From assembly GCA_903632075.3 (NCBI GenBank), contig CAHIKZ030005493.1, forward strand, positions 1,289,001 through 1,353,000: 64,000 bases of DNA, read 5' to 3'. Under the pieces are notes generated by a model. It had not been told where the DNA came from, did not search any database, and was given only the letters and a program-made list of their open reading frames with translations. This stretch comes from Acanthosepion pharaonis. Its lineage: Eukaryota; Mollusca; Cephalopoda; Sepiida; Sepiidae. Below are positions 53,851 to 64,000 of the stretch, piece after piece. Both the position numbers and the translations under genes were made by a program. How positions within the stretch are numbered: the stretch's first letter is position 1; every line of letters begins with the position of its first letter.

Positions 53851-54165
53851 AACCAGGTCAGTAACTCGATGGACGACAGCTCGGAAATACATGGTGCTGT
53901 AAGCTTGGATGTGCGGATGGTATAATGGATAACAGCTCGAAATGAAAAATAAGACAGCAGAGTTCGAATTCCAGTCGGGTTCGTTACATTCACTTACGCG
54001 CAAATATCCTTTGGAAAAGTATGAATCTACCTCTTCTCCCCAGCTATGGGTTAAAATGTAAGACATGTATCAGAAAATGTTTATTATACCACCAGATTCT
54101 TATAATCCAAAAATATATTTCGCATTTAATCAACCTTAAAAAGGTAGATAAACCGTAAAAAACAA
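53848..54165 (+). mobile_element. 5S-tRNA composite SINE, third copy
   Basis: Starts with a 5S-derived 3' part ('AACCAGGTCAGTAACTCGAT', 'CAGCTCGGAAATACATGGTG', 'CTGTAAGCTTGG'), then tRNA-derived 'GATGGTATAATGGATAACAG' and 'AGAGTTCGAATTCCAGTCGG', then body 'TTACATTCACTTACGCGCAA', 'CCCAGCTATGGGTTAAAATG' and the end 'GTAGATAAACCGTAAAAAAC'. It is inserted right after the LINE fragment. Confidence 0.75.
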
Positions 54166-54792
54166 ATCAATAAAGAAAACAACACAAATATCTTCCGCAT
54201 GAAATTTTCTTGGATAAAACGCTAAATATTCTCAACGTTTCGAAAATGTCGACCTATACATCATGTATATTGGTAATTAACGCTTTCTTAGCCAAAAGAT
54301 CAACGGTCGACCTTTTATCGATGAAACGATACAGGGATAAAATACATTTTGATTCTTACGAAGCGTAACTTAGATGTGGCACAAGGTCGCAAGCATTGAG
54401 CGCTGTGTGAGGATTGAAACTACAATTAAGTCGTAACTAGTCTAGCGGCACAAGCTTGACAAATTTTTGACCCCGTCGAAGTGTCACATGATTAATTGTT
54501 CAGATGTGACACAAGGCCGCAAGTATGGAGTACTCAATGAAGATGAAAATCACTACTCAGTCACAATTAATCTGACGAGACATTATACCACATTGAAGTG
54601 GTACTCTGAGATGGGATTTGTTGGTTCGTGTATAATGGCAAAGGGTATTTGTTGTCTTGTAAGTAGATTTTTTTAGCAATTCGCCCCGAGTAAGGCAGGG
54701 GTGCCACTAACACGCAAGGGTTTACAGAGAGTGAGAGTAAGAGTAAAAAAGAGTAATTGGGCAAAGGATAAAGAGAAGGACAGGGGTCAAGG
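54166..54792. other. No gene seen
   Basis: A motif 'CACAAGGTCGCAAG.ATTGAG' / 'CACAAGGCCGCAAGTATGGAG' occurs at about 54380 and 54495, so it is probably a duplicated repeat piece (also near 16849). No gene. Confidence 0.35.
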
Positions 54793-55372
54793 TCAAGGCA
54801 TTAGAAGATGTCGATTGACATTACATTTGAATATTTGAAGATTATAACTCTCAGGAAAGCAAATGATAGGAAGAGAGTTCCACTGATGGGAGCTGCGAGA
54901 TAAGAAGCTGTTGGAGTAGAAGAGGTGGCTACATTTAGTCGTTTCGACAGTGAAAAGGTGAGACCTATATGCCAACCCAGTAGCACATTTAAATTCATGC
55001 AGTTTGGGAACCAATGAAAGTAGACCGTCCGAGCAGTTGCCATCAAAGTACTTGTAGAAAAAGCAGAGGGGATCCGTGCTGATCCCAGTTAATTTGAGTT
55101 CAACTCAGATTGTAACAAAACAGACGACATCACAACACGTCTGTGAGAGAGCGACTGTAGACGAGATGCCAGATCAGAACCAACCACCTTGCATATCCGT
55201 CTCTGGATTTTTTCTAGGACCTCGAGATGAACAGCGGGAGCACCAGACCATATATGGCAGCAGTATTCCATACAAGGACGAATGGTTAATTTGTAGATTT
55301 GAAAGATGGTTCCGAGGAGATAAACCTTCTGTCGCGACACAAAGAAGCAACTTTACTTGCGGTAGATGAAGC
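54793..55372 (-). pseudogene. LINE RT C-terminus and tail (minus)
   Basis: Frame 55340-55089 holds YKLTIRPCMEYCCHIWSGAP, EVLEKIQRRICKVVG and RVVMSSVLLQSELNSN; the next frame (55014-54793) holds LVPKLHEFKCATGLAYRSHL, the HQWNSLPIICFPESYNLQIF motif and KCNVNRHLL before a stop. This is the C-terminal region of a CR1/Jockey-type ORF2, ending at its natural stop. The two frames are one phase apart, so the gene is broken. Confidence 0.8.
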
Positions 55373-55375
55373 TAT

Positions 55376-55560
55376 AGATTCAATGGAGAAAGAAAATGGC
55401 AAGAAAAAGAACACCTACTCAGAATCAGGAAAAGACAGCTGAAATTTCTTGGACACATCATGAGGAATGAAGGCTTAGAAAACTTAATCCTCACAGGGTA
55501 TATTGAGGGTGAGAGAGACGGGAAGGTAGCAAAGAGTTTCTTTGAAACGATGGCTTAGCA
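55376..55560 (+). pseudogene. LINE RT C-terminal fragment (second family)
   Basis: LLRIRKRQLKFLGHIMRNEG and LENLILTGYIEGERDGKVAK, the same family as 24875-25745, immediately next to the opposite-strand LINE tail. Confidence 0.75.
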
Positions 55561-55953
55561 AAGGGAGGATCTTCAAGGGGTAGGAAGTTTGTAAGAGCCA
55601 TAATCGCCCATTTCTTGAAACGACGCCCTACATAGATCCTTACTTTGTTCTCCATACTTGCGGCCTTATGCCGCATCTAAGCTACACTTGGTGAATCATT
55701 ATTGAACAAAACCTATCCCCAGACAATTTATAGACACCGTTCACCGGCATTATTCACAGATTTAAATTTGACAGAAGTGTTTTTTTTTTCTCAAAGAGTG
55801 GCGTATTTTTTTTAATTTTTGTTCCGCTGAATCATGTTATTCTTCAAGATCCATTTAATTAATTAATTCCTTTAACCAATTCTCTTTAAAGCAGACAGTG
55901 TGACTGGCTTTCTGTGTTCACAGAAATTTTAGGATTAATGTTTGTACCACATA
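55561..55953. other. No gene seen
   Basis: No recognised feature; poly-T runs at 55780 and 55808. Confidence 0.4.
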
Positions 55954-56804
55954 CAGGGTGCGATGGATAAACTGTCGTCTAAATTACGCAAAAATGAAAA
56001 TAATATTGACATCTCATTTTAACAAATATATTTACCAAAATTACACAAAAATATCTTAAAATACTAAAGAGTAAATTGATTCAATAAAATCGTCACTGGC
56101 TTTAACCACAGCCTCTAGACGACTTCTGAATCTTCTGCATCTCCTTGTTTAAGTTGGTACATGCTGCCATAATCCTTGCCTTCAGTTTATTTTTGGTGTT
56201 ACAAGGAGTTTTCTTTCTTGTTCAACTGCACTCCTCATATATTAATCAAGGGAGTTGCAGTCTGGAGAGTTAGAGGTGGCCAGATGTAAGGGATGATGTA
56301 GTCGCAGAAATTTTCAGACAGCCATGACTGGCTTCTCCTGCTTTTGTGGCATGGTGCAGAATCCTGTTGCCAGACATAGGTTCTTCCACCAGCCACCCTC
56401 TTTTCCTAGGTTCGCTCTACCTCATCAAGGCACTTAGTATTTGAGTCTGAGGCCCTGTGAGAAAATGAATGGAGGCATAATATCGCCATCATTAGTAATC
56501 ACTCTAAACACCTTCTTAATCATTATTAGACTCATCAAACTCTTTCCGAATCCTCTGCGCCGTCCTCAGATTGACACCCAAACACTCTGAAATATTCATA
56601 TTGGAAATTCCAGTGCGAATGCCAAGTAGTACAGCATGCCGTTTCCAAATTTTGGTGGAGTTAATTGCGTCATGGTGTTCTTTTTCTCACAAACGTTGCT
56701 CAACTGACCCTACTATACTGTGTTGTCGACAAAATCAAAAAGAGACAACACGCATGCGCGAAATGACAAATATAAGAAGACGACAATTTACCCATCACAC
56801 CCTG
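55954..56804 (-). mobile_element. Mariner-like element (family M), copy 4, both TIRs present
   Basis: Terminal inverted repeats of about 27 bp: CAGGGTGCGATGGATAAACT at the left and CAGGGTGTGATGGGTAAATT (complement) at the right. TA dinucleotides flank both ends (55952-55953 and 56805-56806), the expected mariner target duplication. Length 851 bp, shorter than the 1.3 kb usual for intact elements. On the minus strand an ATG at 56673 opens MTQLTPPK, followed in another phase by SNMNISECLGVNLRTAQRIR (helix-turn-helix), with the catalytic middle deleted; C-terminal parts are near 56130-56220. This copy defines the family. Confidence 0.85.
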
Positions 56805-56806
56805 TA

Positions 56807-57384
56807 CATGCTGCCATAATCCTTGCCTTCGTTTCACCAGAGAACAAGGAATAAACCTCTACTCCTGTTCAAAAAACCGGAGGAGAGTGTCAACCGGATG
56901 TTGAAATGGATCATTTTCTATTCCAATGTACCTTCAGATTTCTGTATTACCCTTTTCGCCTTCTGTTATAGAACTCCCCTTGCAGTTAAAGTTCTAATTG
57001 GTAGCTCGAAACCTGTATTGTGCTTTCTGCTAAATTCATATATTCTCTTCTTACAATAGGCTGATAATCTTTTCTTTTCGATGTTTTTACACCAGAACAC
57101 ATGGTTTTAATGTTATCGTTGTATAGATTAATAAGTAGATAGGACTAAACATCTCATACATACAATTATTGTTTATTCAATTCCGGAATTCGTCAGTTAA
57201 TATCAGTTTGTGGATTTGTGAGTCTCTCTGAACTTGTATATTTTTTCTACGAGGATGTGAAAAACTCTTTTTCTTCTCTCTCTCTCTCTCTCGATTGAGC
57301 GTTTATATATCTTGATATCTGGTTGGCATCTGTCTCAAGTGCAGACGTCCTAAGCGCAAATGAGTCGGTCACATGTTTACATAA
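56807..57384. other. No gene seen
   Basis: Short frames only. A (TC)n run at 57276-57292. Confidence 0.4.
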
Positions 57385-57560
57385 CTATGCCAGCCACAGA
57401 CATTCGGCAAGATGTGAATCTGCAACTAGTGACAAGGAGGGCGCCTTCCAGATCAAACATCTGATGTGTCTTTTGTTTTCTGCTGCTTAGTTGTGATGTC
57501 GTCTGTTTTGTTACAATCTGAGTTGAACTCAAATTAACTGGGATCAGCACGGATCCACTT
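57385..57560 (+). pseudogene. LINE fragment (CR1/Jockey-type family)
   Basis: VVMSSVLLQSELNSN then LGSARIHFS in the plus strand, matching the minus-strand copy at 55071-55133. Truncated on both sides. Confidence 0.7.
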
Positions 57561-57604
57561 TTCTTAGAACAAAGGTCTCTTCTTCTACTTCTTTTCCCTC
57601 TCCT

Positions 57605-58200
57605 CCCCACCTTCTTCTTCTTCTTCTTCTTCTTCTTCTTCTTCTTCTTCTTCTTCTTCTTCTTCTTCTACTACAACTATTACTACTACTTCTGTTTTTC
57701 TTCTTCTTCTTCTTCTTCTTCTTCTTCTTCTTCTTCTTCTTCTTCTACTGCTACTACTACTACTTCTGTTTTTCTTTTTCTTCTTCTTTTGTTCTTCTTC
57801 TCCTCCCCCTCCTCCCCTTTTCTTCTTCTACTACTACTACTACTACTACTGTTTTTCTTTTTCTTCTTCTTTTCTTCTTCTTATCCCCTCCTCCCCTTCT
57901 TCTTCTTCTACTACTACTACTACTGCCACAACCACTACTACTACTGTTTTTCTCTTTCTTCTTCTTTTCTTTTTCTTCTCCCACTCCCCTTCTTCTTCTT
58001 CTACTACTACTACTACTTCTGTTTTTTCTTTTTCTTCTTTTCTTCTCCTCCTCCTTTTTCTTCTTCTTTTTCTTCTTCTTCTTCTTTTGTTTTTTCTTCT
58101 TCTTCTTCTGTTTTTCTTCTTCTATTTCCTTCCTCTTCTTCCTCTTCTCCGTCTTCTGTTTTCTTCTTCTTCTCTTTCTTCTTCATCTTCCTCTTCCTGT
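57605..58200. repeat. 600 bp polypyrimidine region, (CTT)n
   Basis: Nearly all C and T on the plus strand, with long (TTC)n and interspersed (CTA)n blocks at about 57665-57695, 57745-57765, 57828-57850 and elsewhere. The 199-codon Phe/Ser frame and the opposite Lys/Glu frame reflect composition only. Confidence 0.95.
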
Positions 58201-59026
58201 TTTTTGTAACTCTTAATAAATTTTGTGATTTTGTTATCTTCTCTAAATTTTGTTCTGTCAACTATTTACACAAGGTCATTAGGTCATGCACTGTTTTTCT
58301 CTGTCTATATTGCCTTCAATTTCCTGCGAGTGACAACTTTTCTAAACCCTCTTTTCTCACTGTGTACCCTAGAAATTTCAACTGTTAAGTATAAGTGTAT
58401 TGGCATTAAAATACAATTCATACCAGCTTGGCGGATATCACATGCTTGTATCTCGCGAGATTTGAATGCATGACATTAGTAATTGTCGGCTGTAACAGAT
58501 TATTTAACTGTAATCCAGAGGGTGTCGTTCATATAGATTAAGATAAATTACTCTGGTACAAGGATATAAATATGGTGCAATTGAGACTGAAAAGGTATTT
58601 GCTAAACACAGTACCACGGTAAGTTTTTCTGAAGAGTAAAATAAAAATAAAAATAAAAATAATACTAAGTTATATGTTTTTGATAAGCTGATGAAAGCCG
58701 TTTTTGTAGATGAGTTGTTTTTTTATTTAGTTACAGCTGGAAGAAAAGCGCGTCTTGTATGCGTAAAATTCGCAAGAGTGAACGATGGGATTGTGACATA
58801 GAGTATTGATGGTGTTAAGTAGCCGTAATGAAAATAAATGACGACAACAAAATATGCGTGCCTAGGCTAAGCTGAAACGGAGACATCGAGAATGTGTTTT
58901 AATGAGATAATGATGAAAAATAACCTAAATGATGGATCTTTCTAAAACTAGTTATTTCTTTTTACCGCCATCTTTTATTCATTATTTTTATTTTACGAAC
59001 AATACAAAAAAATGCACAGAGTTACA

Positions 59027-59030
<4 letters not shown>
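58201..59030. other. No gene seen
   Basis: The end of the 57789-58388 frame and later sequence have no domain. (AAATA)n at 58640-58662. Confidence 0.4.

Positions 59031-59093
<63 letters not shown>
59031..59093. repeat. (CT)n-(TA)n microsatellite
   Basis: CT then TA arrays, directly before the inverted element. Confidence 0.95.
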
Positions 59094-59097
<4 letters not shown>

Positions 59098-59189
59098 AAC
59101 AATAAAAAAATATTAAGAAATTAAAATCTTCAGACACACTAAGTTGTATATATAGTTGTATTCTTTCGTTTTTATTATTATTTCATTTA

Positions 59190-59238
59190 GATTTCTCGAC
59201 TAGTTTCGGCCAACATGGCCATCATCAGGAGATGATTT
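59190..59238 (-). ncRNA. Hammerhead-ribozyme-like motif, left arm
   Basis: Minus strand: CTGATGA, extra T, stem GGCC, loop ATGTT, stem GGCC, GAAA, then C-TA-G-TC, then GAGA, which can pair with the TCTC before CTGATGA. Identical to the right-arm copy. Confidence 0.5.
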
Positions 59239-59292
59239 TCTGCTTGCTGGTAGCAGTGAACTACATACGTATATATACACACACTATATATA

Positions 59293-59364
<72 letters not shown>

Positions 59365-59493
59365 TATATATGTATATATATACATATATATATATATCGT
59401 GTCTATATATATATATATATATATATACAATTATGTATGTAGTGTACATATAGTGTGTATATATATTCTATATATATAGTGTGTGTATATATA

Positions 59494-59545
<52 letters not shown>

Positions 59546-59687
59546 TGTGTGTGTGTGTATATATATCGTCTATATATATAGAGTATATATATAGTGTGTG
59601 TGTATATATATATATATATATAGAGAGAGAGTTTATATAGTGTGTGTATATATACGTATGTAGTTCACTGCTACCAGCAAGCAGAAA

Positions 59688-59733
59688 ATCATCTCCTGAT
59701 GATGGCCATGTTGGCCGAAACTAGTCGAGAAAT
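59688..59733 (+). ncRNA. Hammerhead-ribozyme-like motif, right arm
   Basis: CTGATGA at 59696-59702, one extra T, stem II GGCC/GGCC, GAAA at 59717-59720, a one-pair stem III (C59721 with G59724), a GTC triplet at 59724-59726 (cleavage predicted after its C), and stem I TCTC/GAGA. Everything needed for a minimal Penelope-type hammerhead is present, except that one extra base separates CTGATGA from stem II. Confidence 0.55.
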
Positions 59734-59833
59734 CTAAATGAAATAATAATAAAAACGAAAGAATACAACTATATATACAACTTAGTGTGTCTGAAGATTT
59801 TAATTTCTTAATATTTTTTTTTTATTGTTCAAT

Positions 59834-59893
59834 ATATATATATATATATATATATAGACACGATATATCTATATATATATATATACATATATA

Positions 59894-59940
<47 letters not shown>

Positions 59941-60160
59941 TGTGTGTGTGTGTGTGTGTGTATTTTGGCAGCAATCTCTTTTTTATACAAGTTTCATTAA
60001 AAAAACGACTGACAAAGTACTGCGGTTAAGTTTTGAGTTAATTTTTCTTGTTTTCTGATAATTTTCTCTTTTGGGTCCTAAATGATGTACAAATTGTTCC
60101 AATGTTCTGTATATCCGAGCGAGAGAGAGAGAGAGAGAGAGGTAGAGGTAGAGAGAGAGA
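59834..60160. repeat. TA/GT/GA microsatellites and unique flank
   Basis: TA runs to 59930, (GA)n at 59929-59940, (GT)n at 59941-59961, then unique sequence and (GA)n at 60119-60160. No gene seen. Confidence 0.85.
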
Positions 60161-60324
60161 GATATGGATGTTTCATTTTACAAACACGGTCAAACACTCA
60201 ATAACATCAACGATGAACACAGCCACAAGCATGCTATTCATTCGCCACAAAATCTTTCTTCTAAAACATTCCTCCACCTAAAAGAACCAGCATTTGAACG
60301 TGATATGACCGTACGCCTACCATC

Positions 60325-60372
60325 AGGTATGGTTCTACAGAAGGATGCTGAGAATACCATGGACGAAATATG
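60325..60372 (+). pseudogene. LINE RT scrap
   Basis: The plus strand reads WFYRRMLRIPWTKYV, matching EIWFYSRMLRI of the LINE at 24875-25745. The surrounding sequence (60160-60670) holds open frames on both strands without other recognised domains, so more of the LINE may be there in decayed form. Confidence 0.6.
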
Positions 60373-60429
60373 TTTGAAACGAGCCGAGTTAAAATTCCAC
60401 TCGAGGCAGATGCGTCCGTAGTGAAAGAA

Positions 60430-61419
60430 ATTCTTGATAAAGAGATGGGAGAGAAACGAGAGGGTGGGTGGATGTATTTAAAGGAGAATAGCCATGTTGG
60501 GGACCTAAATAAAAGCAAATAGGTACGGGATAGAATTGTAAGTAGTGAATCTGGTGAAAGCAGAGGCGGCAACGGAGAAAACGGTTGGCGAAAAGACTGA
60601 TAACATTTATAAGAATGACAAAAGACCGATTGTTTACGAATAGTGACATAAATCGAGCTCTGATCAAAGTAGTTCCGTTTGAGCTTTTTAATCAGAGCAT
60701 TTGCTTTTGAAAATGTCCAACTTAATTGTCGCTCTCGGCTTTCCACTTGATTTTGTTTGATCTTCGAAAACTTTCCTGGAACGACATCATTAGGCGAACG
60801 AATCGAAATCAAGCCTCTCTGTTCAAATTAAGGGCAATCCAAGTGGACATTTAAAAGTGACCACCCACAGCAACGATACTCTGCTAGACCAAACGTTGAT
60901 AAGGAGGTGATAACTTTTATAGTATGGATTAATTTAAATTCAGCAGACTTCATAAAAGTTTATTCATAGCTCCTTGTCACTGATTGAAACTTGAAACATT
61001 AAACTGCAAATAAGTGATTGCTGAAGAAACAGCTATAGTTTCTCATTGAACATGGTGTCGTTAAGCGCCCTTTTAGCATCACATCGATATGTAAATATAA
61101 AGTTTGTAAAGGCTACGATAACCATGAGACATGAATGATCCTGCCTTTTGATAATGCCATTTTTTGGTTATTTGCTTTTCTTTGTGCACCCGACATGACT
61201 ATTATCCTGCTAATACATTCCCCCCCACCTCTTGTCTCTGTCCGTATTATTTCCTATCTCTTTATCAATCTTTCTTTCTCTATAGACGCATCTACCGCGA
61301 CCGGAATTCTCCTTAGAGCAGCCCTGCACAAAATGCAACCTGTGGGCCGCATGTGACCCGCGAGATTCACCCAGTATGGCCCATGAGAAGTTTTGAAAAT
61401 TGATAATTAATTTTTGGAA
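60430..61419. other. No gene seen
   Basis: The minus-strand 183-codon frame at 60261-60812 overlaps the LINE scrap and has no recognised domain. Confidence 0.35.
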
Positions 61420-61690
61420 TCGCGTTATGGTGCAACAGATAGCAACTCAAGATGAGAAAACGGAGAGTCGTGTTCGAATTCCAGTCGAGTTCATTACATT
61501 CACTGACGCGCAAATACTCTTGGGAAAGATACGAATCCATCCGTTCACTGTCCATTTATGGGTTGAATAGCAGGACAACCTGGGTTCTATATGCTTGGTT
61601 AGCAACTAATCTACCGCAGAAAGAATTGCCAATCTACTGTGGGAAAAACTCCAAGCGCTCACTTTCAACATACCTTGAGCCAGCATGGAA
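61420..61690 (+). mobile_element. tRNA-derived SINE (family E)
   Basis: Head 'GTTATGGTGCAACAGATAGC' and 'TCGTGTTCGAATTCCAGTCG', body 'ATTACATTCACTGACGCGCA', 'TTATGGGTTGAATAGCAGGA', 'CTACCGCAGAAAGAATTGCC'. Diverged but collinear with 23582-23877. Confidence 0.75.
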
Positions 61691-61794
61691 GTGAAGGCTC
61701 ATAAAATTAACATTGGAATAATATTATTTTTTGTCACGTACGAAGAATTCCTTTTTGTGCAGGTATGACGAAATTCAATCCAAATTTCTTTATA

Positions 61795-62625
61795 TACAAT
61801 GTGCGTTATTTTTTAAGTTGTTTGTCAGCGGCACAGTATAGTATGGTCAGTTGGACACCGTCTGTGAGAAAAAAGTGCAACATGGCGCAATTCACTCTGC
61901 CAGAAATTTTGAAACGGCATGCTGTACTGTTTGAAATTCGCGACGTAAAAATCCAATAGCAACGTTTCAGTGTTTGGGTGTCAATCTTAAGACAGTGCAG
62001 AGGATTTCGGAAAGAGTTGGATGAGTCTAATGCTAATTACTAAGTTAAGGCAGCTTGGAAAACTCACTCTGATCATTCTGATAAGAATAGAACTCCCGAA
62101 TTTGTTGCTGAGGGCCTCAGACTCGACGGGGAGGCCTATATCAAGTGCCTTGTGGATGTAGTACTGCCTTGAATTAAGTGTGTGGCTCCTGGAAGACTCT
62201 ATGTCTGGTAACAAGACTCTGCACCATTCCAAACAAGCAGGAGAACGCTGTCATGGCTGTCAATTTCTGCGACTACATCACCCCTTACATCTGGCCACTT
62301 AACTCGCCAGACTGCAACCCCTTTTGATTATTATGTATAGAACACAGTTGAGTGAGAGACCAACAAAACTTCTTGTAACACCAAAGATGAACTGAAGACA
62401 AGGATTATGGCAGCAGTCACCATCTTAAACAAGGAGACTGTCGAGGAGTTGCAGGTAATGCCGAAGTTGTCTGAGGACCGTAGTTGAAGCTAATAGCGAT
62501 TTATTGAATAAAGTCTTTAGTATTTTATGATATTTTTGTATAATTTTGGTAAACATATCTGTTAAATTGATGTCAGTGTTATTTTCACTTTTGCATAATT
62601 TAGACGACAATTTATCCGTCAAACC
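61795..62625 (+). pseudogene. Mariner-like element (family M), copy 5
   Basis: The 5' region has MAQFTLPEILKRHAVLFEIR (ATG at 61880), then SVWVSILRQ in a new phase and RKELDESNANY, KTHSDHSDKNRTPEFVAE; the middle is deleted; then LRLDGEAYIKCLVDVVLP, QDSAPFQTSRR (second catalytic Asp region), DYYV, and DELKTRIMAAVTILNKE. The 3' terminus GACGACAATTTATCCGTC lies just before a CA array. The 5' TIR is decayed. Confidence 0.78.
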
Positions 62626-62664
62626 ACACACACATACACACGCATACACACACACATACACACG

Positions 62665-62725
<61 letters not shown>
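62626..62725. repeat. (CA)n-(TA)n microsatellite
   Basis: CA with ACGC interruptions, then a TA array. Confidence 0.95.
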
Positions 62726-62727
<2 letters not shown>

Positions 62728-62977
62728 TAAAATAGAAGAATAACTGTTCATATTACCAACTGACAACTTGTGAAAATATTAAACTCTTATCCAGATACGA
62801 CAATACTCGAAAAAAGAATGACACCAAAAGCCTGAAGGAAAATCTTCCCCACTCAGTAAAGTGCTCGAAGCCTAGATTGAGTGGACCGAGTAAAAAACAC
62901 TTAACAACGTGAAATCTAACGAAAGGATTGTTCTTTTCGCAACCCGAGTTTTACCATCACATGATCTTCAGTCGCCT
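62726..62977. other. No gene seen
   Basis: No recognised feature. Confidence 0.4.
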
Positions 62978-62980
62978 ATG

Positions 62981-63033
<53 letters not shown>

Positions 63034-63040
63034 GTATGTA
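62978..63040. repeat. (TA)n-(TGTA)n microsatellite
   Basis: TA array followed by five TGTA units. Confidence 0.95.
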
Positions 63041-63165
63041 AAAAGATTACTTAACTTTTGAAATATCAATTTTATCCAGACATCGATGTTTCTTGGTGAT
63101 TTTCCAGTCTTCAAGGGTTTTGGTTTTAAACGATATTTACAATTTTTTTTCAATTTTTTTTCTTC
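63041..63165 (+). repeat. Dispersed repeat family D, copy 2
   Basis: Collinear with 14745-14870 (see there). The repeat starts right after a TA/TGTA microsatellite here. Confidence 0.65.
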
Positions 63166-63675
63166 TTTTTTTTGTTCAAAAAAGAAAAAAAATGAAAAAA
63201 AAATTGAAATATATTCGCTGTTTGCAATATGTGATGCGAGTGTCAAATTCTCCAAGCTCTCTTTCCTCAAAAATTTCAGCTCCCTAAGTAAAAGCGTTCT
63301 TTTTGCTTGTTTCACCCTTAAAAATACTGCTGCTGTTCCTGCTTCTTCATGTGCTTAATATTAACTTTTATTACTTTGTGTTTGAAATGTTATCGATGAC
63401 CTCTTTGATAATTTCTTCCTTGGTTGTACTCCCATAGAATTATATATATATATTTTTTTTTTTTAATTTAAAGCCTCAGATTGTTGGGAAAGTCTCCGTA
63501 ACAGGAAAAGAATACATGGTCATAAAATAATGAAAATCTTTCGTTTCCTTTAAACATCTGAATATAACGTTAAAAGTTTAGTGTATATGTGGATAGAAAA
63601 TTAGTTAAGTGAATACATGAAAATACAGCCCAACATGGATGTAATTTATCGCCGGATACATTCAATCTAAGTTTT
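63166..63675. other. AT-rich, no gene seen
   Basis: Homopolymer-rich (T and A runs around 63170-63205). Frames on both strands are without domains. Confidence 0.4.
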
Positions 63676-63693
63676 GAAGGTTATTTTGTCTAC

Positions 63694-63759
63694 ATGAAGT
63701 CTTTTATGGTGCCTCTTTAGACCGGCTGATGATTTGCAGATTTTGTTGCAAAATTGACA
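63694..63759 (-). pseudogene. Orphan C2H2 zinc finger
   Basis: Minus strand: CQFCNKICKSSAGLKRHHKR then LH, a complete C-X2-C-X12-H-X5-H finger preceded by RPTGGL. Like the finger at 29597-29827, it has the S-x-A-G-L-K-x-H pattern. The frame continues a short way both sides without other fingers. It may be part of a gene or mobile-element ORF extending beyond the window edge. Confidence 0.5.
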
Positions 63760-64000
63760 CAGGCCACCAGTTGGTCTGGAAAGAAGGCCTTCAGTCTGAG
63801 AAACATGGAATATATTATTGCGGTGATTCTATCTCATGTGACTGGTTTCACTTTTACCTGCTCAACTCTTTTCTCTTCCAAACTATTACAACACTCATAA
63901 ACAAGTTTCCGTCAGTTATAGACCTATCACCTGCCTCCTTCTCCCAATTGTTTGTACTTATTCCAACATTTTTAAGGTTGTTTTTAATGACATCTTTGAA

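Larger units (their letters stand above)
59094..59833. mobile_element. Inverted element (family F) with mirrored hammerhead-like cores
   Basis: Left arm 59094-59286 and right arm 59647-59833 are nearly perfect reverse complements (over 180 bp), separated by about 360 bp of TA/GT microsatellite. Each arm contains one hammerhead-like core, facing outward in opposite orientations (59190-59238 minus, 59688-59733 plus). The outer end is also seen singly at 20157-20215. No coding capacity. Probably a foldback of a single repeat carrying the core. Confidence 0.75.

Noticed and set aside
57789..58388. 199-codon Phe/Ser frame
   Set aside because: Translation of the (CTT)n region with a unique tail; no domain.
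60261..60812. 183-codon minus-strand frame as a gene
   Set aside because: Overlaps a LINE RT scrap on the other strand and shows no domain; likely chance.

Overview
This 64 kb window is AT-rich animal DNA with no host gene I can support. It carries many long (TA)n, (GATA)n, (GA)n and purine/pyrimidine microsatellites, Tc1/mariner relics, a Penelope-like element, non-LTR retrotransposon 3' ends, tRNA- and 5S-derived SINEs, and one large env-bearing LTR retrotransposon. That mixture fits an invertebrate metazoan. A mollusc, perhaps a cephalopod, is my guess from general resemblance and is not proven by any gene here. Almost all long open frames are read-throughs of simple repeats.

Layout. 1-5.1 kb: a dispersed repeat copy, then a 2.7 kb polypurine region. 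5.1-20.6 kb: microsatellites, SINEs (two with a hammerhead-ribozyme-like motif in the 3' part, plus a 145 bp tandem dimer of that motif), LINE tails, a mariner fragment, foldback repeats. 20.6-36.1 kb: two copies of a dispersed repeat carrying a 30 bp minisatellite, a broken LINE RT, tandem LINE tails, a two-finger C2H2 fragment, a 380 bp terminal-inverted-repeat element enclosing a hammerhead-like core, mariner fragments, and the 3' half of a Penelope-like element with a GIY-YIG domain. 36.1-46.85 kb: a minus-strand Ty3/gypsy-type endogenous retrovirus. 46.85-64 kb: palindromic repeats, minisatellites, a nearly full-length 5S-tRNA composite SINE, more LINE and mariner relics, a 600 bp pyrimidine tract, and a 740 bp inverted element with two mirrored hammerhead-like cores.

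The LTR element is the most gene-rich object. On the minus strand it runs 5' LTR (44904-46846), primer binding site matching the tRNA-His 3' end, gag with four CCHC knuckles, aspartic protease, reverse transcriptase, RNase H, an env-like gene with signal peptide, RERR cleavage motif, fusion-peptide-like segment and a transmembrane anchor, then a polypurine tract and 3' LTR (36123-37800). Every cistron is broken by frame changes. The integrase is absent, replaced by an in-frame ORF that joins the RNase H end to a basic/acidic tail. The element is therefore a dead or dependent copy, but its LTRs remain closely similar and a 4 bp target duplication is visible.

The most novel-looking themes are: (1) repeated hammerhead-like cores in at least three unrelated repeat families, one pair showing compensatory stem changes; (2) a tandem array of primer-site plus LTR-end modules inside the LTRs; (3) the 5S-tRNA composite SINE; and (4) the env-plus, integrase-minus retroelement.
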